A DNA stretch of 64,000 bases from Casuarina equisetifolia (GCA_028551475.1 CM052357.1:7053931-7117930); one strand, 5' to 3'. Positions 27,301 through 38,450 are shown, counted from the first letter of the stretch. Program-made: numbers and translations. Notes: generated by a model from the letters alone, not told the origin.

Positions 27301-27439
27301 AGCCAGAAGTGGTCATGATGTTCTGTTCTGTTTGTGAAAATAGGTTCTCAGGTATATGGGACCAGCTGCTCTTAAGAAGGTAATTGAAGATGCCACGCCA
27401 TATGAGCCACATATTCCAAACCATGAACAGAGTACATAG
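18358..27439 (+). CDS. TWINKY: Organellar TWINKLE-type primase lacking the helicase domain (TWINKY-like), 13 exons
   Basis: TWINKLE is the phage T7 gp4-like primase-helicase of plant mitochondria and plastids; this gene encodes only the primase half. Exons read as 18358-18499, 19099-19217, 19404-19459, 19552-19603, 19686-19790, 22924-23004, 23987-24067, 24597-24665, 24767-24883, 25798-25845, 25947-26032, 26523-26583 and 27344-27439. All are GT-AG with consistent phases, giving 1113 nt and 370 residues. Exon 1 is a Ser/Arg/Cys-rich transit peptide; its donor was chosen by phase and is the least certain junction. A zinc ribbon follows (CPKC across exons 2/3, WRCFHTDC in exon 4). The toprim domain has EGEMDK (exons 8/9) and ATDDDTSG (exon 11), keeping the acidic Glu and DxD residues. 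The frame ends EDATPYEPHIPNHEQST-stop just where full TWINKLE enters its helicase. No Walker A or helicase exons were seen downstream to 34 kb. Arabidopsis has a similar short homologue beside its bHLH52 gene. Confidence 0.88.
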
Positions 27440-29519
27440 GTCATGCAAAGTATAAACAGATTAAATACATGTTTCTTCACTTTATAGATTTCGGATAACC
27501 CATGTATCTATCATAAAGATTTGGCATAACTCATGAATGTTCTTATTTTATAAAAAGGTTCAATTACTTACACTTTCTTCTTTTAATCATCCTAAGCATT
27601 TACATTCTTGTCAAACAAGGAAGTCGCATAATTGTGGCAAGATTTTTATAAGACACCTTAAAGATCATTAATTTTATGGTTTAGAAGTAAAATAAAGGAC
27701 ATCCTTTACGATAACATCATCAATAGGTTCATGTGTAAGCATTGCTACATCATGATACACTCTTTAGAAGTCTACTACAAGCTTAACGCCAACTCTGGGC
27801 TATTCACCTCGGAGGAAAACTTAAGAGAAAGAGGGGCTCGAGCCTAACATGCAGTCTATTGACGAAGCAACTACAAAAGACTAAACAACGTAGGCCCAAG
27901 CAGCCCAAACAACATCTATCATAGGATCAGCGTCGTCAAACTTTGAAGTTTCTTAACAAAAAACACCAACGTAGGACCAACGACGTGTCTAATGGTTACC
28001 TTTGTTAGCGTTTTGAGTTCACTTACTAGTCAACAATGGATTATTGATGGTGGAATGTTTATCATATAAATTTGAATCATGAAAACATGTGCATCGAAGT
28101 CCACATCACAAAATTACCAAATGGTAATAAGACGTCAAGTTGCTCATAATGATTCGACCATCCTCTCTCACTGAATGGTCTCTTACATGCCAAAAGTCAA
28201 ATTTAGTCTAATATCAATATTAAGAATTTACAAAGAGAAACAACTATTTGATTACTTTTTACTCTGATTCTGACCTTTTTCAAGACCGTCCAACTGAAAA
28301 TGCCGTTGATTTATTCAAATCAGAATGTACTTTTCTCTTCCTTATCCCAAGGTAATGTCCAGGAAACTCCATGTGTTTTCATTCATAAAAAAAGTGATGT
28401 TGCGGAATGGAAATATAAACATATTTTTGAAGCAATCAAAACTGTAAAAATATTAAGTTCGCATTCCTACCAAATTTTGGGGAGATCTTGTTCTGAGGGG
28501 TACTTATTAATCAACATTAATTTTCACCCTTATTAATTTATTTTACCAGATACACCTTTTCAAAAACTTTATAAAAAACTTACCACCTATTGATTATCCT
28601 AGAGTCTTACGTCTTATCTTATGCCATTACAATGGGACAAATGGATAAATTTGGCTGAAAATTGTCCCCAAGTGTTTTTTGATTGCTATCACAATTTTAG
28701 AAAGGTTATGTTCAATGACATTTTGAGTTATTAACAGAGACATTCTGTTACATGAGGATAGTTTTTTCAAGGTTTTTTTAGCAAATGGTGAAATTTCTCA
28801 TTCAAGCTCTTACATTAATTAAAATCAAAACCTTCTTCATTTCCTCAAAATGTTGCAATCTTCCTCAAAGATGTTGAAGTTTCTCTTTATCACCTAGTCA
28901 TAACACCATTTTCAGTGGCTATATTTGTTCCACAACCATCATTTGTTTCGTTTTCCATCCAATTTCAGCTTTTCTTTCTTATGAAAACTTTCACCTCAAG
29001 CGTAAATACTTTATTACTTCCATTCCCTCCATAAAAGAATCAAAAGATTATCAAGAGGTAAATCAGATATAATAGATGAAAGGATTCCATGGAAAAAAAA
29101 TAAACAAGAATTAAGTCATTAGAATCAATCAAAACTTTGGAGGTAAGTGGATTTACCTTTAACTAAATGACGCATGATAAAATTAGGCTTACAAAGTGAA
29201 ATATAGTCAAATGATTTTTGAAAGGTCAGATTAGTATAAAAGTCTACGGCCAAAAGGGAAACTGTATGACGATGGCGTTAATTGAAATTAAAAAAAAAAA
29301 AAAAGGTCACAAAGGAATTGTTCATGGCCTCAGTTGAAATTAAGCAATGTCCTCTTTATCATATACATATAGAGACCTTGACGGGGAAGACTATATGACA
29401 ATAATATGCAATTAGGGGGATGATAAGAATCGTAAATTATTTAAATCCTTCTATGAATGGAAGAAAACTTCAAGATAATGGAATTCAAAATTCTAAGCAG
29501 CACTATTAGGCATGAGTTT
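27440..29519. other. Intergenic DNA after the primase gene
   Basis: No helicase-like exon continuing the TWINKLE-type gene could be found here. The sequence is AT-rich with stops in all frames. From about 28300 it may be the 5' part of the decayed Copia element that becomes recognisable at 29.5 kb, but no domain could be named. Confidence 0.4.
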
Positions 29520-30580
29520 CTATCAATCAAGATATAATAACTTGTTATTTACAAGAGTGCGAAATAGAACCTTAGTTTTCTTCTAATTTATATAGATGAC
29601 TTATTAATCATTGAAAAAGCAAATCATCAATCCTTCACTACAAAAAGTCATGTCTATATTTAAAATCCCACATGAAGGATTTTGGGCCGTTGAAATATAT
29701 TTTAGAAATCGAGATAGCACAATCTAAAGGCATTATGTGTCTAACTCAATAAAAATATGCTTTTGAGCTATTCCCAGACTTTGGTCAATTTGGCCACAAA
29801 CTCGCACAACACTACTAGTTGAGACCCTGGACCCCAGCACAGTGGAATATGACATCAGTAATTATTCTAATAAGGAAAACTGTCTTTTGAGTGATTCATC
29901 AATTTAGCTGTGATTAGTCTGAAAAATGATATATTTGACCATAATAAGATCGAATATTAGTTATTCAATTCAACTTGTGAGACAATTTGTAGATGTACCC
30001 AAACAATCACATATGGAGTCTGACATGAAGGTCCTAAATTACATAAAAGGTTGTTTAGGAATTGGAATGTTGATTCTTCAGAAAAAAGAAAAAAATGACA
30101 AGCTTCCAGGAATCTATTTGAACCGATGTTTCATTAGAATCTTTGGCAAGCTACTGCATGAAATTAGGAAATTCATTTACTTTTTGAAAACTAAGATGTA
30201 CTCGAGAATATCTAAATCGTCATATTAAGTAGAATACAAAGTCACGGCTTCAACATCTTCTGAAGTTTTTTCTATTACAAGACTACTCATCCATTTAGGG
30301 TCACGAGTGTTATGACTGTCTCACTATTTTATAACAAGGTAACAAGAAAAAAAAAAAAAAAAAGGGAAGCTATGCACATAGTTTGAAACCCAATATACCA
30401 TGAAAAAAAATAAGGAATATAACCACTTGCCACTTGCTTAGAGAGAATGTTCTGTAAGAGATATTTACAAATAAATGTATCCATATTAAATAGCAACTAA
30501 TTGATATTTTCACGAAACCTATGCAAGAGAACGCATAACTATCTACTAAACAAATTTGGTATAGTTGACAAATAAAAAAC
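29520..30580 (+). mobile_element. Decayed Copia retrotransposon fragment: reverse transcriptase end and RNase H
   Basis: On + the translation shows, with stops and shifts, the YVDD box region (FLLIYIDDLLI near 29580). It is followed by the connection YLTIIRSNISYSIQLVRQF with VPKQSHMESDMKVLNYIKG (29930-30060). The RNase H tail comes next (VEYKVTASTSSEVF near 30240) and then the terminal NPIYHEKK and LLNKFGIVD motifs (to about 30570). The order is correct for the 3' half of a Copia polyprotein. A poly-A tract at 30346-30363 interrupts it. No LTR was identified. Confidence 0.85.
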
Positions 30581-31902
30581 ACTAACCAGAAGGAAAGTAA
30601 TGGAAAATCCAGACAATCAATTGCATGGCATCCCATGCCTTCATGATTTGGTATCTCTTGATTTTTGCATTGACTCGAATGCATCATTGAACATTGAAAA
30701 TTACATAAAAGAGCAATCAGCATTTATTTTCTTTCATTTTGCCATCTTTTCTTTTCAGTTCTTCTTCTTTATAAACTCGGATCCATTATGTAATACCTTG
30801 AACCAATTCAGCATAATGACAAGTTTCTTTGTCAAATCTTTACATAATGTGTTATTTTCAATGAGTTCCGTCAAAATATCAATGAGAAGTTGAATGGTTG
30901 TCTTCCTGGACAAAAAGGCTTTCTTCGGGATTTCCTTTGTAACTTAAGTTCTTTGTGCTAATTTTCAAAGCTATCTCAAGCCATCTACACAATGTTGTTA
31001 GTTAAGGAAACTTCAAATTTAACCATAGATATTAAAACTATTTTAACCTTGCGGCCACTCATAAGACAAGTAATCTTTTTCACTCATAGAGTTGATCATA
31101 TTACTCAAAATCTCTACTGCATATTCAGAGTTTTCTGAGGATTTCCATCCAATGAAGCATTTAGGTTTCCTGTTATTTTTTCTAAGCCGAAGAACGCCGA
31201 CAAGAAATGGCAAGATTATTTTTTAGCACAGAAACTGGACTTGCAGCTTCCTTTCCTATTTTGGCAGAATTCAGGTGGTTAAATTAATCTTTATGTTATC
31301 CAGTTTTATTAGTCTTCCCTCTTCATTCTTCCTAAAAGATTTGGAAAGAAGATTGGGGAACTTTGAGATTTTTCCTTGCGAGGCTAATGATGAGCATGAA
31401 GAAAATGAAAAGGTAGCCTTGAATATCCTTGTCTCCATAGGAAATATGGTGTCCTGGGCATTAAAGAAGTCAAAGATTGGAAGTGTGCAACTATGGTTAA
31501 GCACATGTGGCACCTTTTTTTTGGACAGAAATCTTAATTGATTTTAAATATAAAGTTAGACCTTTTTCAATTTGATTGTTAGGCTTATGCTTAGTTCTGG
31601 TATCTGTTATCTAGAAAGAGGAATGAAACAATTTGTATTGATTGCAAGGTATATTGAAGGTGTAAGAATATTGTATTTCTCTGTGTATCTTTTAACTTTA
31701 CATGAGGCTCCTCTCATAGCGGCTTGAAAATGTTCTAGATTAAGTAGCAAATACTTGAAACAAGCTGGTGTGCATTCCCATTAGCCGTGCATGTTTCCCA
31801 TGAAGGTTATACAACTATCAAGGAAGGCCCGAGTATTTGTCAATAAAAAAGGTTATTGACAGCTTTTACTCATATCTTGCTTTTTGAGAATATAAAAAAA
31901 AT

Positions 31903-31926
31903 GGTTAGGTTTAGGTTTAGGTTTAT
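31903..31926. repeat. Short interstitial telomere-like run
   Basis: Three near-perfect units of TTTAGG occur in a row (ggttaggtttaggtttaggt). The plant telomere repeat is TTTAGGG, so this is an imperfect, one-base-short version. Such motifs also occur in plant promoters (telo-boxes) and in LTR leaders. Confidence 0.5.
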
Positions 31927-32075
31927 TATAAAATCGAAACCTAGAGAGAGAAAAGAAAAGGAGAGAACTATTAGTAGAAGAGGGCTTCTGTGTATTGGAG
32001 AAAACAGAAGGTAACGTCAATAGACATCATCCAGCCGTCACTTTACAAAGAGAGAACAAATATTCCAAGAACATG

Positions 32076-32552
32076 GATTTACAAATTAATGTGATGCTCA
32101 CTTGGCATAGATGGCATTCATGTCATCACTTAAGACGGAATCAAAGCCCGAAGCATTGCTAAGACTAGTAACAAAGGAGTTGAACTATGTCTGACGTGAA
32201 AGAGAATACTACAACATCCTCAAGTTTCTTTCATGACGGAAGGAATGTATTTTGTTGAAAAAATGTGGTTTTCAGGTATGTGAATGCAGGCAAAGAAAGA
32301 AGATCCTATACAGCGGCTTACCTTCGTATGCCTGAAGCTAAAACACAACTTCAGTAAAAATTGGGGATGGTGGTTTGAACATAGATGCAACCATTGACGT
32401 ATGAAAGGACTTATAGTCCTTCCCAAGACCTTCAAGAAGGCAGCGAATTTTGGAAGTTTCAGCTAGTAATTTTCCTATAGCACTCAGGAGGCTGCAGATT
32501 TACAAATTAATGCGATGGGGACTTGGCACAAATGGCATTTATATCACCATTT
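32076..32552. repeat. Pair of direct repeats about 420 bases apart
   Basis: The stretch gatttacaaattaatg-gatg--acttggca-a-atggcatt-at-tcac is present at 32076-32130 and again at 32497-32552 with few changes. The intervening sequence is not repeated. The pair could be remnants of a tandem duplication or the edges of a small element. Confidence 0.55.
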
Positions 32553-33535
32553 CTTGGTTACACATAAATTGCTCTAGACTTATTTACTGTTCACGACACT
32601 AAAGAGGGAGCTTTTGATCCCGATTTTTATCTTGTAAGAAATTTCAACGGGGAATTGACTCCATAATTAGTTGCTTTTACGACAAGTTATTCTTTTTGGT
32701 ATCTAAGCACACCCATAATCTCATGAATGTGATCTAGTTTCCCTTCAAAGTTTTATTTCTTATAAGGTTTTCGCTCGTTTCTCTTATTACTGGATTTTGT
32801 TCATTAGAGTCAGATTCATGACACGCTTTCCCCTTCTCTAACTTTGAAAAGGTTTAGAGGTATCTTCTTGACCTACACTCTTTGACGTTCTCACAGCTCA
32901 CTTTTAACGACTTACCTGCATTCTTGGCTCTGTGGTTAAGCTTCTTCGTTCTTCTAAACAACTGGCACAATTTCATTCACCAGATGCTCTTCATTTTCTC
33001 CGCCACCACCGTGACTCTCGACGTGATGTCAGACAAGAGTGAGAGACACGGCAACGAAAGGGGTACATTGCTAGTTTCATTAAGTTAATGATCTGCAGCG
33101 CTCTAGCTTGCTTCCCTTGAACAGAATGCATATCTAAGGCCAGCTAGAAACTCACGCAATTCTATGTTTTTCAAATCCTTGTACACTCACTTTGTGCTTA
33201 TTCTTCTTAAAATTTGATTTCTTTTCTTGTTATTTTTTCGCACGGGCCCGAGTTTGCCTCGGCAGATATGTCCCACTCTTTTAGGGGATACCTAGCACGA
33301 AATAATATTGCACAATAAATTTACTAACGACTGGTTTATGAAGATAACCGCTGAGTTATTGGTTTTATCAAAATAAATCAACAAATCATCATTACAATTA
33401 CAGCTCCGTCATTTCCTCGTTTCAGAAAAGTGTAATAAATTTAGACCGGAATAAATACTGGTTTACTTAACACAAAAATTTTATGATTATTAAGTGCCAA
33501 AAGAAAGATTGATTACTCTTTTATTTTTTTTTAAA

Positions 33536-33615
33536 TGGAGACTTGAGCCTACCGTGTGAATCTTTTGAATTAAACCGGCATTTCTTTTGACTTTAGATAA
33601 CCAACCAAAGGTTGA
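33536..33615. repeat. Dispersed repeat, copy 2
   Basis: This matches the repeat at 18100-18177 in the same orientation (tggagacttgagcctaccg through ggcatttcttttga). It lies about 1.3 kb before the bHLH gene; the other copy lies just before the primase gene. Confidence 0.5.
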
Positions 33616-34410
33616 GTGAAAAGAATGTAAAAGAGATGTTACTAGAAACCCAACTGTATTTTAGTCTCAAATAGGGTAGAAAAATTAAGCGTGGTTAGAC
33701 CAAAAATGCTATCTTGAAAACAATAGTTACAAAGACTATAATAAAGCATCTCAAATGGGCAAATTTTTCCTTGCAGACAAACAAGCAAACGAGGGATGGC
33801 AAGAGCTTTGTTTTAGAGCCTTTCACTTGATGCTGTCCAAAGGCAAGTGCGTCGCAAATCTTTATCACTAAGTGTAGATAATGTTTTTTGGGGGCATATT
33901 ATGTGGCGGCTAGATCATGGATTTGCTCCGTGTTTCTTGATTGAGACTTGAAAATTGTAAGACAACATGGAGAATAACATAAGTCTTGCTCTTTTCTATT
34001 TGTTACTTGATTATTTCCCTGCAACATTAGGTATTGCAGTTCTATTCTTTCATTCTATTTAAGTTTTTTTAAGCTTTAAGAAGGGAAGAAAAGAGAGTAC
34101 TCCTTAAAACTGGTTAAATATTTCCAGAAAGAAATTATAACGTCCGCTAAGAGAGAAGAGCGGGGAGAAGGCAAGAAAAGCAAAGCAGCCGCCAAATGCC
34201 ATGGCAGGAGGCAAGTAACGGTTTCAGGAAATACTTGAAACCCTAGAGAGAAAAATGGCGAGTGCGCCGCACGTCTGCAAAACGTTAATACTAGGAGGTC
34301 GTTACTTCATCATTACCTCATTTATCTCCGAAAAAACCTTAACTCACTCCCACTTTCCCCCACTTCTCGCTCGCTCGCTCTCTCAGCAAAGGCACACGTA
34401 TCACATAGTT

Positions 34411-34416
34411 TATAAA
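34411..34416 (+). promoter_or_regulatory. Putative TATA box of the bHLH gene
   Basis: TATAAA follows a GC-moderate stretch and precedes a repeat-rich leader about 470 bases before the start codon. The distance fits a 5' untranslated region containing an intron. Confidence 0.5.
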
Positions 34417-34418
34417 GC

Positions 34419-34670
34419 AAGCAGCAGGCAGCAGGCAGCAGGCAGCAGTCAGCAGTGTGTGAATCAGTTTGTATCGTTTGATAAGGTTTGTTAGTGAGCT
34501 TAGGTCTATTGCAATTCAACAAACAACAGTTCAAAGGCAGTATCTTCTAAGGTATCTCTCTCTTTACTCTCCCTCTCTCTCGAGTCTTTTGGTTTTCTTT
34601 TCAAAGATTGTCTCCATTATTGCACTCTCTCTCTCTCTCTCTCTCTCCCCCCCTTTCTCTTTCAAGCTGC
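34419..34670 (+). repeat. CAG-rich and CT-rich microsatellites in the bHLH leader
   Basis: A run of gcagcaggcagcagg units (34419-34456) is followed by a CT-rich run with (TC)n stretches (about 34555-34670). Both lie between the putative TATA box and the coding start, so they are probably transcribed leader or leader intron. A possible leader intron runs from a gtatctctc donor near 34551 to the ctccttag acceptor ending at 34875. CT/GA runs in plant leaders can bind BPC/GAGA-type factors; that role is inference here. Confidence 0.55.
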
Positions 34671-34886
34671 TTGCAGCTTCACTTCTTTTTCTACGCTTTG
34701 AAATGGCTCCTAGACTTTCTCTGGTGCCTTGTCGTCAAACAGTTATCTCTTAGGTTAGTTAATACCGAGTACATGAAAACGAAGCTGTATTTGAAGTAAT
34801 TATTGAGTTGTTTGCTTCATGTTCTAATCACATGTCTAATGGAATTCTTTCTTTTGGCTGTTTTTCTCTCCTTAGATCATATTTCC

Positions 34887-35902
34887 ATGGCTCTGAGCTT
34901 TTGCTCCAACTGGGGTTCCCTTGGGCATCAGTTCAACCCAGAAATGAGCAGCTACCAGCAAACGCAACCAGCCCTAGTGGCAGAAGACCTCCTCGCTTTC
35001 GACTGCAATTCAGCTCTTGCAGACACTTGCATTGATCCACTCCTCCAGCCCAACGAGTTATTCTGCGGGGACAACTACACCAATATCCGGCCATTCTACG
35101 AAATCCCATCGGAATATTCAGTCTCCCTATCACCAGATGCGTTTCCTCTGGATGAACTTCAGTACTCCTACCAGTGCCCGAAACGCCAGAAGAGCTACGG
35201 AAATCATCCTTTTCCGGCTCTCATACCCGATTTCTTTGATGGGTATGTTCCAAATCCTGGCCTGGTGCCCGAGCCTCTGTCGGAAGTTCTGGCTCCCTTG
35301 CCGGAAACAGCTTATGATTTTGGACATTATGAGAGTACTGTGAAGAAAACCAACAACGAAAACTTGTCCTCCCAAAGCATTGCTGCTCGTGAGAGGAGAA
35401 GAAAGATAGCAGAGAAGACGCAGGAGCTTGGGAAGCGGATTCCAGGTGGAAGCAAGATGAATACCGCTGAGATGTTTCAAGCTGCTTTCAAGTACGTCAA
35501 GTACTTGCAGGCTCAAGTTGCAGTACTTCAACTCATGGGATCGATTCAGGTAATTTTACTTTTCTTTTCTTCTTGTTTCCTTCTCTGCAAGGAAGGTTGT
35601 AACCATTAATGCTCCTTTTTTATTATTTTCAAGTTTCAAAGTCCTAGATACACATTCAATTCGAATGTTAGTTTTCTGATAGAATACCTAAAAGATTATG
35701 AATATTTGGCCAGGAAACAAAAGAACCAATGGACGCAGAACTCCAGCTTCTTGCATCACCCATTATTCAAGGGAAGCTATATTCAGAAGAAATGTGCCTG
35801 GTTCCAAGGGAACTTCTTCAATTCCTAGCCAATAACCGCGACGTCCAATCGAAACCATTGATCTTCAAGGACATCGATCAGTTGCTGCAAACCAATAATT
35901 GA
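34887..35902 (+). CDS. BHLH52: bHLH transcription factor, bHLH52/bHLH53 type, 2 exons
   Basis: Nuclear DNA-binding regulator of 283 residues, read from exons 34887-35549 and 35714-35902 (GT-AG, phase 0). I chose the ATG at 34887 because it follows a likely leader-intron acceptor and begins MALSFCSNWGS. The first ~155 residues are acidic and Pro/Leu-rich, with no known domain. The bHLH lies at about residues 159-215: basic region SIAARERRRKIAEKTQELG, loop PGGSKMN, helix 2 TAEMFQAAFKYVKYLQAQV. The basic region lacks the usual His-Glu-Arg triad for E-box reading, as in the atypical plant group that includes bHLH52/53. Exon 2 adds a conserved tail (IIQGKLYSEEMCLVPRELL) that I associate with bHLH52. 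No lesions were seen. Placement next to a truncated TWINKLE gene agrees with the Arabidopsis bHLH52 locus. Confidence 0.9.
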
Positions 35903-36767
35903 AGTTATCACAGTGCTTTGCCAGTCAGTTTTTAGTTGTTTTTTTTTAATGTGCCTTGTCTTTCGTGTTTCGCTTCTACTAGATGGAAATGTAACTACTT
36001 TCTTGTAATCCTAACTTTCCCTTAGGACACCGCTTAATACTTCTCCTTCTAGAGTGTCTAGGTCGGTTTATTGTTAATATGAAATTTATGGAATTAAAGG
36101 TTACGCAATCATTTATTGAAGTTGTCAATAAGTGTCTAGTGCAATGGTTACGAGCTCTTTGTATTAGATTTTGCCTCTTAGAAAATCATTTATCAAAGAG
36201 AAAAAAAAAATACTGCCCTTATAGACATTTTTGGATATAAATGGTGTTTCTATATCTAACACTGTAAATTTGAATTCTCGATGTATATGCTACATGATCA
36301 ATTTCAATTCTACAAAATTAGTCTAAATTTGTCTAGTAGATGAATCAAAGTCTTGTACAAGGTTCTAACTTGTATAAGTTATTATAAAATCATTAAACTC
36401 ATTTGATTTCATGCTATTAGTTTTTTTAGCCCTAAAATGAAGAAATATAATTTACCTACAATATTATAGAATTCTCCTCCTAATGTAATAGATGATTCGA
36501 ACTCTTAGATGATTCAAATTATCCTAGTCCCTTTTCCAACTAAAGGAAAAAAAGGTGTGTACATGTGATGGAAAACATATATACGAGAAACAAGCTATAA
36601 CGTAGCCACTTGCTAACTGTCCCCGCCAAACTAGCCCAGCCATGGATTGCCCACGCGTCTCCCCACCTCCCACTTCACATACACATTATGAACTGCCATG
36701 GCACTCTTAATAACCGCTTATACTTCAAGAATCCACCAAACGCAGATATTCATTCAGAATCTTGTCC
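35903..36767. other. Intergenic DNA between bHLH and LRR pseudokinase genes
   Basis: 3' region of the bHLH gene, then AT-rich DNA, then about 150 bases of promoter-like sequence before the next ATG. No feature could be supported. Confidence 0.4.
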
Positions 36768-38450
36768 ATGGCTTCCATTTTTGAAACTCTGCTCTTCTTC
36801 TCCATAACATCAACCTTGTCGTCCGTTATTCTATCTGCGTCGGTGGTGGAAGACCTTGCCAACTTACAGCCACCTTCAGATTTCAACTCCACTATTATGG
36901 ATAACTGCTTAAAAAACCCCTCCTTAAGATACTGCAATTCCTCAAGTATGGACCTCAACGAAATCTTCAAATCTTCCATCGTAGCAAGCCATCTCTGCAA
37001 TGAGTCAAAGAACCCAAATTGTGTCGAATCATTCCCCAAAATAGACCTTCGAGGCCGCCCCATGATTGCACCACTCTATTTGTCGTTTAGTTTCTTTTGG
37101 AAGTACTGCCCATTGAGCATCTTAACAATCGACTTGTCTAACAATTCTATGAAGGGTAGCTTTCCAGTGGATATCCTCCAATGCACCCAAATCCAAGCTC
37201 TTGATTTGAGCCTTAATGACCTTACCGGTGATGTCCCAATACACAGCTTCTTTCCCCTTACCAACCTCACCATTCTTAATCTGTCATACAATCACTTTTC
37301 TGAAAGTGGAATGTCTGATTCAGAGTTCTTCAAGCGGTTCAATGCTTCAAGTTTTCTTCATTCAGGCATGCTTCCAGACAAAAACAAGTTTACTATCAAG
37401 GCTGTAATCTTATTAGTTGGTTTTCCTCTATCTGTCATCGTCTTGGTGAGTTGTTTCGGGTGGCTTTGTTTCCGAAGGCCTGATCTTCTGCCAAGAGTGT
37501 TTCGTAGAGACACTAAGTTTACAACCCCGATGCTGAAGGCAGCGACTGATGGGTTTTCGAGAAAGAATTTTGTGGGAAGGAGCGAGGGAGTGGATATATA
37601 TAGAGGAGTTCTGAGGGATGGTACTGAAGCAAGGATTGAGATCTACGGGCATGATATTTCAAGGGAAAGCCGACAAAGATTTGTAGAAGAATGCAAGGTT
37701 CTTGCTCAGCTACGCCACAAGAACATAGTTCAGGTATTGGGATGGTGCAATAGCAGAAGACTGAGGACCATTGTCACAGAATGGATAGAAGGCAAGAACG
37801 TTGAGACATGGCTTTCAGAGTCTTCTCCACCATGGAAGCACAGGCTGAAAGTACTGATGGGCGTAGCGAAAGGCGTTTCTTATCTGCAGAAGGAATGGCC
37901 TGAAGTTGTGTATGATCTCCGGGGAAGCAGTGTGTTGTTGTCTGATGGCCTGGAACCGCTGATTTCAAGGTTTAAGGTTGAAGATGAAAGCAGTAGTGGA
38001 AGGAGTAAGTGAAGTTCTACAAAAACAGGACTGATTCCATTATCTTTTTCTCTTTCTTTTTCAATTTAACTGAACATCTACTTTTCTTTAGAGGTTTACG
38101 AGTTTGGAGTGTTCCTACTGGAGATAGTACTCAACAGGACATCAAGAGATGAGTTCGTCAATGGGGAGCTTGGCTTCATTGATCACATCAGAAAGCACTA
38201 TCCTGGAAATTTAAGGAAGTTGATTGATGAGAGAATGAAAATGACAGAAAATACAATCGATCAAGTTGAACGGGTAATCAACCTGGGTTTAATGTGCACA
38301 GATGAGTCAAACGGTGATCAGCTGGAGTTGGATGAGGTTTGCCATATGCTAATTAGAGCATGTGAGTCTTGGGGAGTTTTGGAGTCTCCTACTCATAGAA
38401 GATCACATGGAGACCGAGGCAGTGGCCACAAATGCATACAATCAAGATAG
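36768..38450 (+). CDS. LRR receptor-like protein with a degenerate kinase domain (pseudokinase)
   Basis: Plasma-membrane receptor-like protein of 531 residues, read from exons 36768-38004 and 38092-38450 (GTAAGT donor, TTAG acceptor, Lys codon split). The ATG at 36768 starts a hydrophobic secretion signal (MASIFETLLFF). A short ectodomain with two or three recognisable leucine-rich repeats follows (ILTIDLSNNSMKGSFP, LTILNLSYNHF). A transmembrane segment comes next (VILLVGFPLSVIVLVSCFGWL), then a kinase-like fold. The glycine loop is degraded (VGRSEGVDIYRG), the VAIK lysine is missing (ARIEIY), HRD reads YDL, and DFG reads SRF. It therefore cannot be a conventional active kinase. The C-lobe (VYEFGVFLLEI, INLGLMCTD) is well kept and the frame is open, so function as a signalling pseudokinase is plausible. 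Its last 18 codons are repeated at 56449-56502 as the edge of the tandem duplication. Confidence 0.82.
38005..38091 (+). other. Intron of the LRR pseudokinase gene
   Basis: A strong GTAAGT donor and a T-rich run ending in TTAG enclose 87 bases. Removing it joins a split AAG codon and restores the kinase C-lobe (KVYEFGV). Confidence 0.85.

Larger units (their letters stand above)
30581..34250. other. Intergenic DNA with scattered repeats
   Basis: No gene recognised. An 88-codon frame at 31275-31541 has no known relatives to my eye, and the opposite strand is open over the same stretch. A telomere-like run (31905-31925), a 55-base direct repeat (32076 and 32497) and a dispersed repeat (33536-33615) are listed separately. 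The text after the telomere-like run (cgaaacctagagagagaaaag) looks like a retrotransposon LTR or leader, but no partner LTR was found. Confidence 0.4.

Noticed and set aside
31275..31541. Possible small protein with an acidic middle segment
   Set aside because: The frame is open on both strands, with no splice signals, start context or known relatives, so it is not supportable as a gene.
27440..34250. Search for missing TWINKLE helicase exons (Walker A, DnaB-like motifs)
   Set aside because: No such motifs were seen on + in this stretch; only Copia remnants and repeats are present.
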